DNA from: Marisa cornuarietis | Taxonomy: Eukaryota > Mollusca > Gastropoda > Architaenioglossa > Ampullariidae | Reading direction: 5' to 3' | DNA: 64,000 nt | Assembly (NCBI GenBank): GCA_004794655.1 | Contig: SMMW01000576.1 | Coordinates: forward strand, 5,559,001-5,623,000 | Part shown: positions 50,201 through 62,205 of the stretch, one piece after another | How positions within the stretch are numbered: the stretch's first letter is position 1 | How the letters are laid out: every line of letters begins with the position of its first letter | Notes under the pieces: model-generated | What the model was told of the DNA's origin: nothing | Database searches by the model: none | The model's input: only the letters and a program-made list of their open reading frames with translations | Made by a program: the position numbers and the translations under genes

Positions 50201-53200
50201 GGCAAGGCCATGAACAACATGATAGCAAGCATAGTGATCTTAAATTCAACGCGAGCTTGAACTGGCAGCCAGTGGAGATCGCAAATTTGTTTTGCACAAA
50301 TACAACATTCTCTTAGTTTTCAGTACCTGCGCCCGTTTACTGAATCGTCTAATATTATCACCAGTAGTCCACCACTGAGGTGTCAGGATGCCTTTTAGCT
50401 TGGAAAGCATTGGTACTCCTTGTCCATCTTTGTCAATTGTGCAGTATTTAGACTGAAAATATGGATATATATATATATATATCCAAAACTCTCTTCCAAA
50501 AACACTTGACAGTTTAAGATTCTGATAAACAGAGCTACATACTTTGTAATATATCTGGCTGCAGTCCTTATTTTTGTTTTGTGTTTAATGCTTGTGTTTT
50601 AGTTTTTAATTGCTTTGGCTTATTAGGGAAAGTTTTTATAAATGATGATTGATTAGTATTTTAAAAGTATAAATGATGTTTAGTTTGTTGCATGTGATCT
50701 TATATAATTACTTTGTTTAGCTGATTGAGAGTGATGTCCCTTAGCCTAACTGGCTAGAGGTTGTCAGCTCTCCATCAAGTTTCGTCTTTGCCTGATGATC
50801 TGCATCAAGTTTTGTGTCGAATATTAATCTGTGAATCTGTGACACTATTACATATTTTCCTGAATTGATTTTTGTGTCTGGGCTACTTCTTTTTTTCCCT
50901 GGACCATTTTGTTTCTGCTGCCACGTCTGCCCCATTTTACCATGACTTAGATTTTTGAATCTCTGTGTCAACAGTCGCTCCTGAAAGTTTTGATGCTGCA
51001 TTGTCCCAGCAAGCTTAGTGCACAGCAAAGGCAGGTCTGGTACGGCTAACACTGCATATTTCCAGGAAACTAATCTTTCAGTGACCTTTAGCGTGATGGT
51101 CTAATATCAGTTGTATGGATGGAACTATCTTTTTGTCTGTGCAAGTTAGGAAACTGCACCAAAGATTGAAATTTGAGCTTCTACACAAATGTCGAAATAA
51201 CTATCAGCTACTTTTTTAAGCTAAACTTTTTATTGACAATTCCTTGTGACGGCAGGGCAGCAAACCACTTCTGTGCTGTTGACATTCACCTTCTTTACAT
51301 GAGTGGCTGCCTTTTTTGACAGCAGTGTCCACTGTTGTTGTGTCTGTTTTTTACTTTCTGTAGAGGGCTTTATGCCTGCCTTTGATGGTGGATAAAGTGC
51401 TATATAAATCAACTTTATTTATTTCTTTTATTTGACTATATTTGTTTCCTCACTTTAAAGTGTAGCTGTTTTTACATTTGTTGCATTTTAAACTTTTATT
51501 GTTTAAATCTTAAAGACTAGCTTGAATGGTTTGCATTTTTTGCAGATATCGGTAGATATAGGCAATATAATAACCCATAAATTTTAGCCTCCGAAAGCCA
51601 TCCGTTGATTAAATATCCACTATGATTTGGATCTGTGATCAGCAAGCGCCACTAACAGTGTACTACATCACGATAGTGTATTATTCACAACATTGGCAGC
51701 TGTCAACACCAAACTAGCGCGACGTACTCTGTTAATCACATACTTTGCTAGCAGATAATTAATTAATAGATGGGTTTTGGAGGTTGAAATTTACAGGTTA
51801 TGTTTATATCCCCTATATCTACCGATATCTGCGAAAAACACAAACCATTCAGGTTGGTCTTAAAGTAATTAGTTTTTATTGTCAGCACTGAACAAACACT
51901 TTATTTGGATTGTATCCTTTATAAAATTATAATTATGAGACATTAAATGTTTTATAGAACATCTTTAAAACAAATTCTATAGGTATCTGTTAAGTTTCTT
52001 TAGTTGGCAAACAATGTGATTCAGAAGACTATCATTTTAAAAAGAAATTTCCTTTTGCAGATGGGTTGTAGATCTAGAAGGAGCCCAAGGCACTTTGTAT
52101 GAGGGAGAGAAGTTCCAGCTTCAGTTTAAATTTGGTTCCAAATACCCCTTTGATTCACCGCAGGTAAACTTCTTTTGGAAATTAAAAAAAAAAATGTCAG
52201 TTTCTCCCCCATGTGAATGTGTGTGTCAACATTTGATATTGTTATAATATATTCACATTTACCTCATTCATTGCTGAGGTGTATATTTTTTCTCTTTACA
52301 AATGGCATAGACAGTAAATTGTCATTATAAGTGGTGAAAGAGTGACCCTGAAAAGGGAACAGAAAAGTTGCAGATTTGATGTGCTGCAGACTAAAGTGCA
52401 TCAGAATTTCTTTGGTGATCATGTCTCATAAATGTTCACTGTTTGCTACCTGTTGATTTGATTTGACCACAATTTTAATATTCATTTTTTTCTTTTTTTT
52501 GTTCAAAGGTGGTTTTCCTTGGCCCTAACATTCCAATCCATCCTCATGTGTACAGCAACGGGCATATATGTTTGTCTATTTTGACTGAAGACTGGTCGCC
52601 AGCTCTTTCGGTACAGTCGGTATGTCTGAGCATAGTCAGCATGCTGTCCAGCTGCACAGAAAAGGTGGGACATTGTGCGAGCACTTTTCTTTACACTGTG
52701 CAGATTATTGCTCCATTTCACACTCATTTCTCCAAACAGTTTATCAACTTGCTTAGTCTTATGTGACAGTCAAAGGAAATAATAAAGGTGATTTGTATAG
52801 CGCTTTTCAACACCATTTTTACTAAAAAGAAAAATAAACATAATAATAATGGATGCTGGTCTCAAAAACTAATGAACTCAGTATAACCTCATTAAACGAG
52901 ACTCTGAAAGAGGAAGAAGAAAAAAGAATTTTCCATTATTGACAGTTATTTCTTCATTAACTTTACTGGATGACTCAACTATTAAGAGCTTTGAGGCTGT
53001 GACTGCTATTTAATTAATAACTACTGCCCTTGGCCAATGGAGTTAGGGATCATGGTCAGTAGGGAGTCCACTGTACCCAGGTGGATTTGACCTTGACCAT
53101 TAGATTTTGTGAAGAGAGCTCATCAGTCTTTTCACTTGATTCAAGGGTTTCGCTATGTACATACTACATCATCACACTCTTTAGCCTGCCTGCCTACTGC

Positions 53201-56200
53201 TTGATTGCCTGGACTTGTCAGCTGATCACCTGGGCTGTGCTCTTTTATCGACAAGATAAGGATGGAATATTTTTGTTCAAGTTGTTGCCAATCCAAATCC
53301 TCTGCTAATTTGCTCTTACTCTGCATACTGTGCTGATCCTATTCATCGCAGTGTGTCTGTGACATGTGCTAGATGATCCAAGGCTCTGTGAGCTTAGGGT
53401 TGGAGATGTGCAGATTATATGCACACAAGGTGCTACAGATGGGGCTTGGCTAACTAGTGGGGTTGGCATCAGCAAGTAAAACAAGTTTTTCTGTTTCTTC
53501 TGCATGTTTCTGGTGCTCATTTGCTGTTTCAGAGACTTATTGGTTCCTCCTCTGTTTTCCCTTGGGGAGGGGGGAGGGGGCTAGCAGTTTTCCTTTTTAT
53601 TTGTCTTCCATTCCCCATTCCCAAGGCTGTACCTTTTCCCTTTTGAATAGGGTAGGTAGAGCTCCCTCATCTTTTCCTGCCTGGCAAGTAAACATGGCTG
53701 TCAGTGTGCCACACGTGTCCAGTCTTCTTTGTGTTACTCGAGCATCTTTGACACAACTGGCCGCTACTGTTGTCTGCTATCCTTTTCCTCACCCATCACA
53801 GCCTTTTGTATTGCCTTTGTTTTTTACCTAGTATTTTGTTTTTTATCTTGTATAATAATAATAATGAACATTTATAGAGCTCTTTTCCAAGGGTTTGCTC
53901 AAAGAGCTGTATAGAAATGATAATCACCAACAACCATACAGTCATATTCTCATGTAACAGACACCGGTCACTTCTACAACAGGTTGATGAGGATGTAAAG
54001 TGAGGCTAAGTTTCCGAGAAGAGGAGAAAAAATGAGCAACAAGAATTAGATCTAACATCTATATGATGGAATGGCAGCCGATAAAGTAAAATTGGCAGCA
54101 AACAGAAAATAAGGCAGTTACAAGTAATTAATCAAAAACAAGCTTCAGAGAAACAAGAATGCAACATGCAATAAAAAGAAACCTATAATACGAATAAACA
54201 GAGAAGTTGAACAAGAAAGAAGGAAAAAACCTGGAGAACAAAGCAACTCGGCCTCTCAGCTGTAGCCTTGTTTCCAGCATCCAGCATGTATTTTGTTTTT
54301 TACCTTGTATTTTGCAGTTTATCCTTTCTCCTTCCTCCTCTCTAGATCTTTCCCCTTCCTTCTGACACGTGCTTGCATTTTTTAATCAGAATATCACTGA
54401 ATTTAAACTAATTTGTTTTTAATAAATCTCTCTTAGCCCCTATTTTCATATGGTCTTAAGCAATGGTCTGTTCACCAGCCCTTTTCATTGATTCTGACCT
54501 ATTTATAACACCAAATTGTTGGTCAGTGTAAGAGTGATTTGCTGTTGAGACGGGCTCTTGTTGTTTCCATTGGTTTAGATGTCTCTATTAGTCTTGGTGC
54601 TGGATCAGCTTTTTGTGCAAGCCATATAGATGTCGCCCCTACACTAGTAGCATCAGTCCTGAGGCTCCACAATCTGGCAGCTGTCTAGCAATACATTAGT
54701 ATGTCCTTGGCAAAATATCCCAGATGTAAGGATATGAAAACCAAATTCATTTGTAATGAGTGCAGTAAGTTTGTGTGCACAGAGCATAGAAAATGGTTTT
54801 GCAGCCAATGCCAGTTAGGCCTACAGTGATGTGAAATAATCATGAACTCACACATGCAGTGTTGTGCTTGTGCAGTATTATTTGGATTTTGCAATATTTC
54901 GTTACAACATTTGAAGAAAAAATGCACAAATATTTTGGTAATATAGTACTTTTTACATTGTGGTCAGATTGATCCGTGGTACTATCGACATACTTTATTT
55001 CATGGTATCAGAACAGGGTTAATGTGTTGGCTGACTCAATCGCAGCTGTAAGAGCTCTTCACCCATCAGTTTTTAATAAATAATAATAATAGTGAAGATT
55101 TCTACAGCGCATATTCACACTCATTGAGAGCATGCTCTTAGTGCTTAAAACAAGGAAGAGACATGGACTAAGTAGATACAGAACAAAGGGGACGAAAAAA
55201 AACGACAGTACTGACAAAACAGAAAACAAAAGGCATCAAGTAACAGGAACAGAGAAATATAGTGATTCAGCAACAAAGATGGGTAAAGTAGCAAGAGGGA
55301 AGGGGGGGTAAGAAGGACTAGCATAGTGGACTGTGTTAGGAGTAATGTTCAAGGAAGAGGTGCGTTTTCAGTGCAGATTTGAAAGATTCAATTGTAGGAA
55401 GGTGGCGGATATGGAAAGGAAGAGAGTTCCATTGTTTTGCAGCACAGTAGCCAAAAGTCCTGTGACCATAGGTTGTTGTTCTGGTGACAGGAACAGTTAG
55501 GATACGGTCGTCAGACGAAGAGCGTAGTTGTCTGGCCGGAGAGTAAGGGATGAGAAGTTCAGAGAAATAGTCAGGTCAGGAGCCAGCAAAGAAATTAAAA
55601 CACAGCACAGACAGTTTGTACTGAATGCGAGAACGGATGGGTAGCCAGTGTAGGAAACGAAGGAGAGGAGTGACATGGTCCCGTTTCCTTGCTCTAAGCA
55701 CCAGACGCGGGAGTTCTGTACTCTCTGGAGTCTCTGAATGAGGTAGTCAGGGCAGCCTGCCAGCAAGGAGTTGCAGTAGTCAAGTCGAGAAAGAACAAAC
55801 GCACAGACAAGAGTGTTGGTAGCGCGTGTAGAGAGAAAGTGACGGATGGCACTGATCTTACGAATCTCATAATAGGCAGACCGACAGACAGATGCTACAT
55901 GTCTATCGAGTGTCATGTCATCAGTGACAATAAATCCCAGATTCCTAACGGATGACGTGAAGGTGATGTTGCTGTCGCCCACCTTGATGTGATTGGGCAG
56001 ACTGACTAGCGAAGGTTGATGTCTTCTTCTATGGCACAAGAGGGCTTCCGTTTTATCATCATTTAGTTTAAGCTTGTTTTTTACCATCCAGCCCTTGACA
56101 TCGCTGATACAAGCTTCTAGAGAGCTAATAGCAGAGTGAGACTCAGCCGGCGGAGTGGAACAGTAAAGCTGCGTGTCGTCAGCATAGGATTGATGAGAAA

Positions 56201-57968
56201 CCTGGTGAGACCGGATGCATGAGTTTTCAACACGTATCACAAATTCCCAGCCTTTGTGTTTTCAGTTCTGGATTCTTTTGTGTGGAAGATCAATGCAATG
56301 TCCATCTTGTTGGGCAGCTGTCTCTTTTTTTGGTGCATCTTCCCTTTGTAATCTATCCACTCATTCTGGTCATCCCCATTTCAGCTGTATAACAAATTGT
56401 GGCCAAAAATTGCTGCAGAAATGTTGATTGGTTAGTGGGTGTGGTTTTAGAAGGGCTGTGAGGTCATCTGATTCCTCAATACCAAATGCCCCAAAACAGA
56501 TGCCATCTTAACCTTGCCTGTGTCTGCATGGGTGGTTGATGAATAGATTGCTGACCTCTTTTTACAAAGCCTTATATAGTGATCATTGGCACATGCACCT
56601 GGGTACTGCTAGCTGTAGACTAGAACCACTAACCCCGCTGACCAGGGGCAGTAATTTGTTTGGTTAAAGAACCGTTTAAGCTCAGGTTGTCTGGTAAGCA
56701 TCAACCAACTACAATTTACAAGGAAAATTTCATTTTTTAGAAAATGTCTGTTAAAGTTGCAGCTTCTTGGAGCAAAGATCTTGAAGAAAATCCAGAAAAA
56801 AATGAAGTAATGTTCTTGTTCAATTGCAGAAGAAAGTTTTATAGAAATAATAGCAATAAATTGAGCTTTGCATGTAGATTATTACAGCTAGAAATTTATT
56901 AGTGTGTTGGGAGAGGAGAAATACAGAAGTTTTGCAGTTTACACAAAAAATGCCAGGCTGACCCCATTTTCATTATTCCAGCTGTGGGTGAGAAAGTATT
57001 TTAATTAATTTTTGAACATTTTCTTTTATGGAAATTTACTGTTGAGATTTGAGCTTTTGAATTATTCCTCCATTGCAAGTGTAGAGTATGATAATTATGC
57101 AGTGTTCACACAGATAAGGGTAATACTAAATTATAGAACTACTGATTGATCTGCAAACAAAATTTTCCTCAGCAAAATTATACAGTTTTCATTGTATAAA
57201 ATCTATAAATAAGATGCCTGCTAGATGTACTAAATTGTTTATTGATTTACAACATATACTTACTGTAAAATTCAGTTGCCTGTGGTTCAAGCTTTATTCC
57301 CACAGCTACATTACTTCTTCACTGAAACTAGCAAGAGACGTGTGGTGAGGATAGTTGGGAAGATTAAAGGAGAGTTTAATCTCACCAGGAGACAGTGCGA
57401 ATAAAGTGTAATTTTTTTCTGTGCAGAAACGACCTCCAGACAATGCAATATATGTTAAAACATGTAGCAACAACCCCAAAAAGACACGATGGTGGTATCA
57501 TGGTAAGAGTAGGCCTGTTTTGTTAGATCTAGATTTCTGGGAAATTATTCTGGAAGCGATATCTTGTAATCTCTAGAGGGTTGTCTTAAAAATTTTCAGA
57601 AAAATATTTGCAAGCCCTATCTTTTGAGTCATTTGGAGTTGGTAAATAATTAGTGTTTCCAGTAGACTTCCATTGTTTTGGTTCCTTTTATAAGATTCTC
57701 TTTATAAGTAATGAAAATACAATGATGGGTGCATATGTGTGTGTGTAAAGACATTCAACACTGTACAGTATAAAAATGGTGGGCAAAAAACAGAGGATGC
57801 TGGCATTTTCCCCTTATATTAACTAAAACTCTGAAGGTAGCATGACTTTTTTTTCTTTTTTGGCAGTTGATGTTAGTAATTATTATCACTGACCTTTGAT
57901 TGTCATATTCTGCTCACAATAATCCTGGTATCACAATCCAATATTTTCTTGCAGATGACAGTGTATGA
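47229..57968 (+). CDS. Ubiquitin-conjugating enzyme E2 W
   Basis: Six coding exons with agreeing phases: 47229-47243, 49244-49335, 52061-52163, 52509-52664, 57427-57502, 57955-57968 (TGA). They give 151 residues, the human UBE2W length. The start MASME sits on a 15-nt coding exon and joins [10 protein letters not shown]; human starts [12 protein letters not shown]. The core contains [22 protein letters not shown], then [23 protein letters not shown]. Cys91 is the catalytic residue, and HPH replaces the usual HPN, a known trait of this E2. The C-terminus [15 protein letters not shown] matches the human tail, which is part of the disordered region that lets UBE2W attach ubiquitin to the alpha-amino group of flexible protein N-termini. 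It works with E3s such as CHIP. Introns 1, 2 and 4 carry LINE remnants, mostly antisense. All catalytic features are intact. Confidence 0.97.
47971..48090. repeat. Minisatellite of about 16-bp GACCATTTCGCCCCAA-like units
   Basis: Units read GGTCATTTCGCCCTAA, GACCATTTCACCCAAA, GACCATTAAGCCCCAA, GACCATTTCGTCCCA, GTCATATCGCCCCA, with weaker copies to about 48090. It lies in UBE2W intron 1. The 79-codon ORF over it is a repeat by-product. Confidence 0.8.
48425..49060 (-). mobile_element. Decayed CR1/L2-like LINE 3' region in UBE2W intron 1
   Basis: Minus-strand translation across several frames gives ITPLLRE, a degraded HWLPV-like segment, KSLPLQLR and [14 protein letters not shown]. This is the same order as the C-terminal domain of the 44-kb LINE ([31 protein letters not shown]). 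Stops and frameshifts are frequent, so it is an old copy. A tail of the TAATAATTATAATGAAGAT type lies at about 48437, consistent with minus-strand orientation. Confidence 0.65.
49755..50310 (-). mobile_element. Decayed CR1/L2-like LINE 3' region in UBE2W intron 2
   Basis: The tail AATAATAATGAGATTTGTACAGCGC at about 49760 and minus-strand peptides such as [13 protein letters not shown] and [19 protein letters not shown] identify the C-terminal end of a CR1/L2-like reverse transcriptase ORF. Frames are broken. It lies antisense to UBE2W. Confidence 0.65.
50462..50485. repeat. (AT)n perfect palindrome
   Basis: TGG, an AT run and CCA form a 24-bp self-complementary sequence that could extrude a cruciform. 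Intronic. Confidence 0.85.
51230..51440 (+). mobile_element. Probable LINE 3' tail fragment, sense strand, UBE2W intron 2
   Basis: It ends in GGATAAAGTGCTATATAAATCAACTTTATTTATTT, which follows the GCGCTATAAAAAT-plus-tail pattern of LINE 3' ends in this window but in plus orientation. No protein similarity is left in it. Confidence 0.4.
51514..51860. mobile_element. Roughly 347-bp MITE with about 90-bp terminal inverted repeats and TAA duplication
   Basis: The left arm (from 51514) and the reverse complement of the right arm (ending 51860) share TGAATGGTTTG, a central GCAGATATCGGTAGATATAGG and further similarity to about 90 bp, with scattered mismatches. Both ends are flanked directly by TAA (51511-51513 and 51861-51863). 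A TAA/TTA 3-bp duplication with long inverted repeats fits PIF/Harbinger-like non-autonomous elements. No ORF lies in the interior. It is in UBE2W intron 2. Confidence 0.8.
52770..52860 (-). mobile_element. LINE-like 3' tail fragment in UBE2W intron 4
   Basis: AATAATAAAGGTGATTTGTATAGCGCTTTTC matches the tail layout of the minus-strand LINE copies (A+T-rich tail, then ATTTGTA, then AGCGC). It is short. Confidence 0.35.
53850..53960 (-). mobile_element. LINE-like 3' tail fragment in UBE2W intron 4
   Basis: An ATAATAATAATAATGAACATTTATAGAGCTC start followed by AAGAGCTGTATAGAAATG has the same tail layout as the other minus-strand copies. Protein similarity was not found in the following bases. 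Confidence 0.35.
55071..56219 (-). mobile_element. 5'-truncated CR1/Jockey-type LINE in UBE2W intron 4
   Basis: This is the same family as the 44-kb copy. Minus-strand reading gives [47 protein letters not shown] and [29 protein letters not shown] small deletion near 55710 then shifts the frame, and the remaining C-terminal part (tail end with FKSALKT-type sequence) continues in another frame. The 3' UTR runs to an AATAATAATAAT tail at about 55075. Truncation is at about 56219, just upstream of the ADD motif, so the fingers and the first palm motifs are gone. It is antisense to UBE2W. Confidence 0.9.
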
Positions 57969-60900
57969 TGGTAGGGAGAGTACTGTGAAGAACAATTAGC
58001 AGACTGGATGTTTGTGAACGAGGATGCACACAACCCACTTCATGTTTTCTCAGTCATCTTTCAAACTACATCTGTTTATTTGCTGAGTAAATCCTGTCAT
58101 CTCAACTTTTCTTTATGGGAAAGGTTTCAGTAGTAGTATTTACTTAACATTGTTTTCAGTTCTCTCAGCAGTATCTGCCTTGAGTCTGCCAATGTTTTCA
58201 GTGCATACCAGCTTTAATTAGTGGCATTTTCAGATTTTTTTTTTCAAAACTATTTCAGCAGGTGAAATGTTTCTTTTCTGTAAATGGAAGCCATGGTATG
58301 TGCACATTCACTATTTAATTCATTTGATGACAAAATGTTTCACAGATTTATATTTTACTTCTTTGGGTACATATGTATTTATTTAATTATAGTATATTGT
58401 CTCCTTTGAGGGTGCATTAAATTTCAACCTGAGATGGAGAGTGATGTTGATAAGAAAAAACCCAGAGAAGGAGGGCTGTGCATAGACCTTAACTAGTGTG
58501 TATGTATGTGTGTATGTATGCCAGTGCATGTGTACCTATGCCTTCATGCATGAATGCATAGGAGCATACAAAACCTTAAGGGTATGAATGTGTGTGTGTG
58601 TGTGTATGTTGACACATATGCTTGATTTGGTGGGTACACCACTTTGCAGGCATGTGAATAAATAACGGTGTGAAAATTCTGTTCTGTCTGATATACCTGT
58701 CACAGATTATACAGCAGGACTTGCTTGATGTGTGCCTCTACATCTTAATTTAATTGTTTAGAGTTTTGTGTAACACCATCTCTTCCTAAAGAGCCTTACA
58801 AACCAGACAGATATCATGAAATATATGACCATTTCACATTTTTTTACATGATCATCAAATTAAACAAGCTGTGTCATTGTTCAACATTATCTGTCTGGTT
58901 ATGAGGGTCTTGAAGCTTCTACTGGTATTGTGTTTGTATTTTAGATGTAAATAATACAGATGTTATAGATCTGTAGAAACTTAAAAGTACACCTTGCATA
59001 GCTCCAGAAAGTAATGCAAAAGATATTGTACTTTTTCTTCCATGAAACGGGTAGCAGCATTTTGGGGATAGATGATACTGGATGAATCTAATTTGTTTAG
59101 AAAGATGTTTTGGATTACTAATTGCTGTGTCCTAATTATTTACTGCAGCACTTAAGGGTCTTAGTCACATCAGCTTTTTGATCTCTGTCTCTTCTGCTTT
59201 ACCTCCCCACTCTGGATTTCATTTTTCCTTACATTTTCATGAAATACTTTCTTGCAGTAGAAAGTGAAGACTGTGCAAGATGACATGCTCGAAGTGTTAT
59301 AACTTCCTGTCTGTGTGATAATGCTTCCTTAAGTTTCAATGTCTGACTTTGGTATTGAATACTAACATGACCTGCATATAAAGAAACCGATGTGCAGACT
59401 TGCTCACTACTGCAGCATCCTTGCAGTTTATAACAGAAAGTCTTTCATTTTCAAGATTATCTGCAGATAATTTTCACTCGCTCTTTGAGCAAAAGTGGAA
59501 GTAATGAACTTCACCATGTCTTTCATCATAGAAGTTTTTGGTTTTTGTTGTTTTGTTTTTTTTTATTAGAGGGAGCGGGTAGGGAGAGTGCATTAAGAAA
59601 TCCTGGATGTTCGAGTCAAAACTTGAGGCAGCTTGGCACTAGGCATCTTTCCAGAATGAATTGTTTTTCCAGTAATGTCTGGAGTAGTTTGACGTGAGAC
59701 ATGTTTTTTGTTAGTGAGCTGTCGTACACTGAAGGGCTAAAGTTCTTAGAAAGTTGGGCACTTTATAGTGTTTTGGTAAGGTGGTGAAGATGCTGACAGT
59801 ATCACTTGACTCAAATATAAATGTTAATGTTTCAAAATCTGTCTTTTGCTTCAAGAACAATAATGTCTTCAGTCTATGAAGTCAAATCTGTAGAAAGTTT
59901 CGTGCCTCAAACTATTTATTGCAGATGAAGAAAGAGCTCTACACATATATCCTTAACCCGTTAGATTGGTAAAGCAGAATCAAGACTCTTTGTGGGGTAG
60001 TTCAGTTACCATAGGATTATTTAAAATATTTATGGCTGTTGGTGACAGACATTGATTGTATCAGCATGTAGTAACCCTGGGAAGAGAACTTGAACAGTCA
60101 CTCCCATTAATCACCAGGGTCTCTGCAAAAGGCAGATGCTGTCAAAATCAGTCCTCAGTTTCAGAAGAGCTCTATAGCAAAAGCCAGAGAGCATAATTTT
60201 TCCATACTGAAAACATTTGAAATACCAGTTTTAAATCTTTTAGATTTAATTTATGATTTTTTTTTTACTAGTAGAAATAAATATTTATAAAGTGTAGTTT
60301 AATCTATGGTTTTGTATTTTTTTTCCTTAGCTCAGCAAATTGCCTATTTTTCTAATAATTTTCAAAAGCAATTTAAATTGAACATCGTCTCAATAAATAA
60401 TGTATGGATAAGAGTAGGAATATGTACACATTTAATTAACTCTGCCATCTGCTGTTAAGGGTGTAAAATGTGGATCATGAGCTGTCACTTTATGGCTCGA
60501 AAGATGATCCTTGAAGAGGTTTAGTTCAATAATATAAATCCAAAATCTTGTCAATATATACTTATATATTTTTGCATTCATGGTTTTAAGTGCTGGGTGC
60601 ATGACTGTTGACAAAAAATGTGGTTTCATCAAATGTTATTTTTAGTTGTCTGGCCTCCAGTGACTTTCTGACTCCGGGCCATTTTATGGATTTGTGATTA
60701 CCATTGAGGGGCAGGGCTTATAGGGCTATCTTATAAAAGAGCTAGCATAAAGCTACATTCCTTCTCCCTTAACTGTGTTTGTTTGAATGTTAACCAGGTA
60801 TCCATTTGTAGCCTAGCTTTGCAAGTCATTTAAAAAAAGAACCACTGAGTTCAAGGTGGTTATCCTCATTGCTTCTTCGTTCTATTTGCCATTCCCCATC

Positions 60901-61100
60901 ATTTAAGACTGTTTATGTTTACTATCTTCCTTTCCTACTTGGTACTTTTGTAAACCTTTGCAAAATTTAATGTCAGCAACCTGCATTTTTGAATACTGAA
61001 AAATTATTCCTAAAGTTTAGCATCTGCACCATGAGAGTAATATAACAGGTCCATTTTTTAAAAAGAAAAACATACTCCATGTGCTGCTTATTGTAACAGG
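57969..61100 (+). other. UBE2W 3' UTR and downstream sequence
   Basis: The 3' UTR begins after the TGA at 57966-57968. An AATAAA lies at about 58657-58662, near the end of a GTGTATG-rich segment (58498-58620), and could be the polyadenylation signal, but later ones exist. No further gene is supported; the 70-codon ORF at 59485-59697 has no recognisable content. Confidence 0.5.
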
Positions 61101-61104
61101 TAAA

Positions 61105-62205
61105 GTTACACATTCATCATCATTCCTTGTTACTCCTCGAGGAGCATAGGGCCACAACAACACCTCGCCAGTGGACCCAGTTTTGGGCAGCCCCCATCAG
61201 TTGGGCCCATGTGGTTCCGGCATCCTTTGCCTCATTCTCTACTGATCTTCTCCAAGTCTGTTTTGGCCTCCCAACTCTCCTCTTCCCCTGAGGGTTCCAG
61301 TCAAGTACTTGCCTGGCAATGGTGTCAGCTGGTTTGCGCAGGGTGTGTCCTATCCAGCCCCACTTGCGCTTTTTGATGTCTTGACTAGTAGCATTCTGGT
61401 TAGTTCTTTTCCACAGGCTGCTTTTGGAGATCTTTTCAGGCCATCTTATTCCCAGGATATGGCGAAGGCATCGGTTGGTAAAGGTCTGGAGCTTGTCGTT
61501 GATGGTGTTTGTCACTCTCCAGGTTTCAGAGCCATGCAGTAGGACTGCCTTCAAATTGGTGTTGAAGATGCGGGTCTTACTGCAGAGGGATAATGCTTGG
61601 GAGTTCCAGATGGGGTGTAGGCTGTTGAAAGCCTCCCTGGCCTTGTTTATGTGGCTTCTGATGTTGTCGTCGGCTCCACCGTCTTTGCTGACGATGCTCC
61701 CCAGGTATGTGAAGCGGTCTGTTTCTATGATGTTCTCTTCTTGAAAATGGATTGGGAGTTCCTGCTTGTTGTTGATTCTCATCACTTCTGTCTTCTTTCT
61801 GTTGATCTTTAAGCCGGTCTTCTCTGCTTCCTCTCATAGCTGACTCAGTTTGGTTTGTGCATGGTGCTGCCGATGAGATAGGAGACTAATGCCATCTGCA
61901 AAGTCCAGGTCCTCTTGCTGTTTGGTGAAGGTCCACTGGATTCCAGTGTTGCTGTCTTGGGTTGTCTTATGCATAATCCAGTCTATGACCATCAAGAAGT
62001 TTGTCGGTGATAACATGCAACCCTGACTTAACGCCAGTCTTCATTACAAAATGTTTAATGAGTTTGCCATTATGGATCACTTGGCAGGATGAGTCTTCAT
62101 ATAATCCCTGGATGCTGTTTATGAACTTAGATGGAATACCATAGTGGTTTATCAGAGTCTACACTGTCAAAGGCCTTCTCAAAATTCACAAAAGTTGCAC
62201 ATTAT
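61105..62205 (-). mobile_element. Decayed RTE-like LINE, reverse transcriptase part
   Basis: Minus-strand reading from about 62205 gives NFVNFEKAFDSVD, SIQGLYEDSSCQVIHNGK, a degraded GVKSG...MLSPTNFLMVIDWIM, then LDFADGISLLSHRQ, INRKKTEVMRINN, YLGSIVSKDGG and LLHGSETWR. It continues through RCLRHILGIRWPEKIS, KRKWGWIGHTLRKP and WNPQGKRRVGRPKQTWRR to a stop at 61120. The catalytic ADD is changed to ADG, and frameshifts occur near 61835 and 62020-62160, so it is inactive. The 5' part, including any endonuclease, is missing. This family differs from both the 20.7-kb and 44-kb LINEs. Confidence 0.88.

Noticed and set aside
53457..53831. 124-codon ORF rich in hydrophobic residues in UBE2W intron 4
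   Set aside because: It arises from T-rich and C-rich low-complexity intron sequence, with no coherent membrane topology and no transcript evidence.
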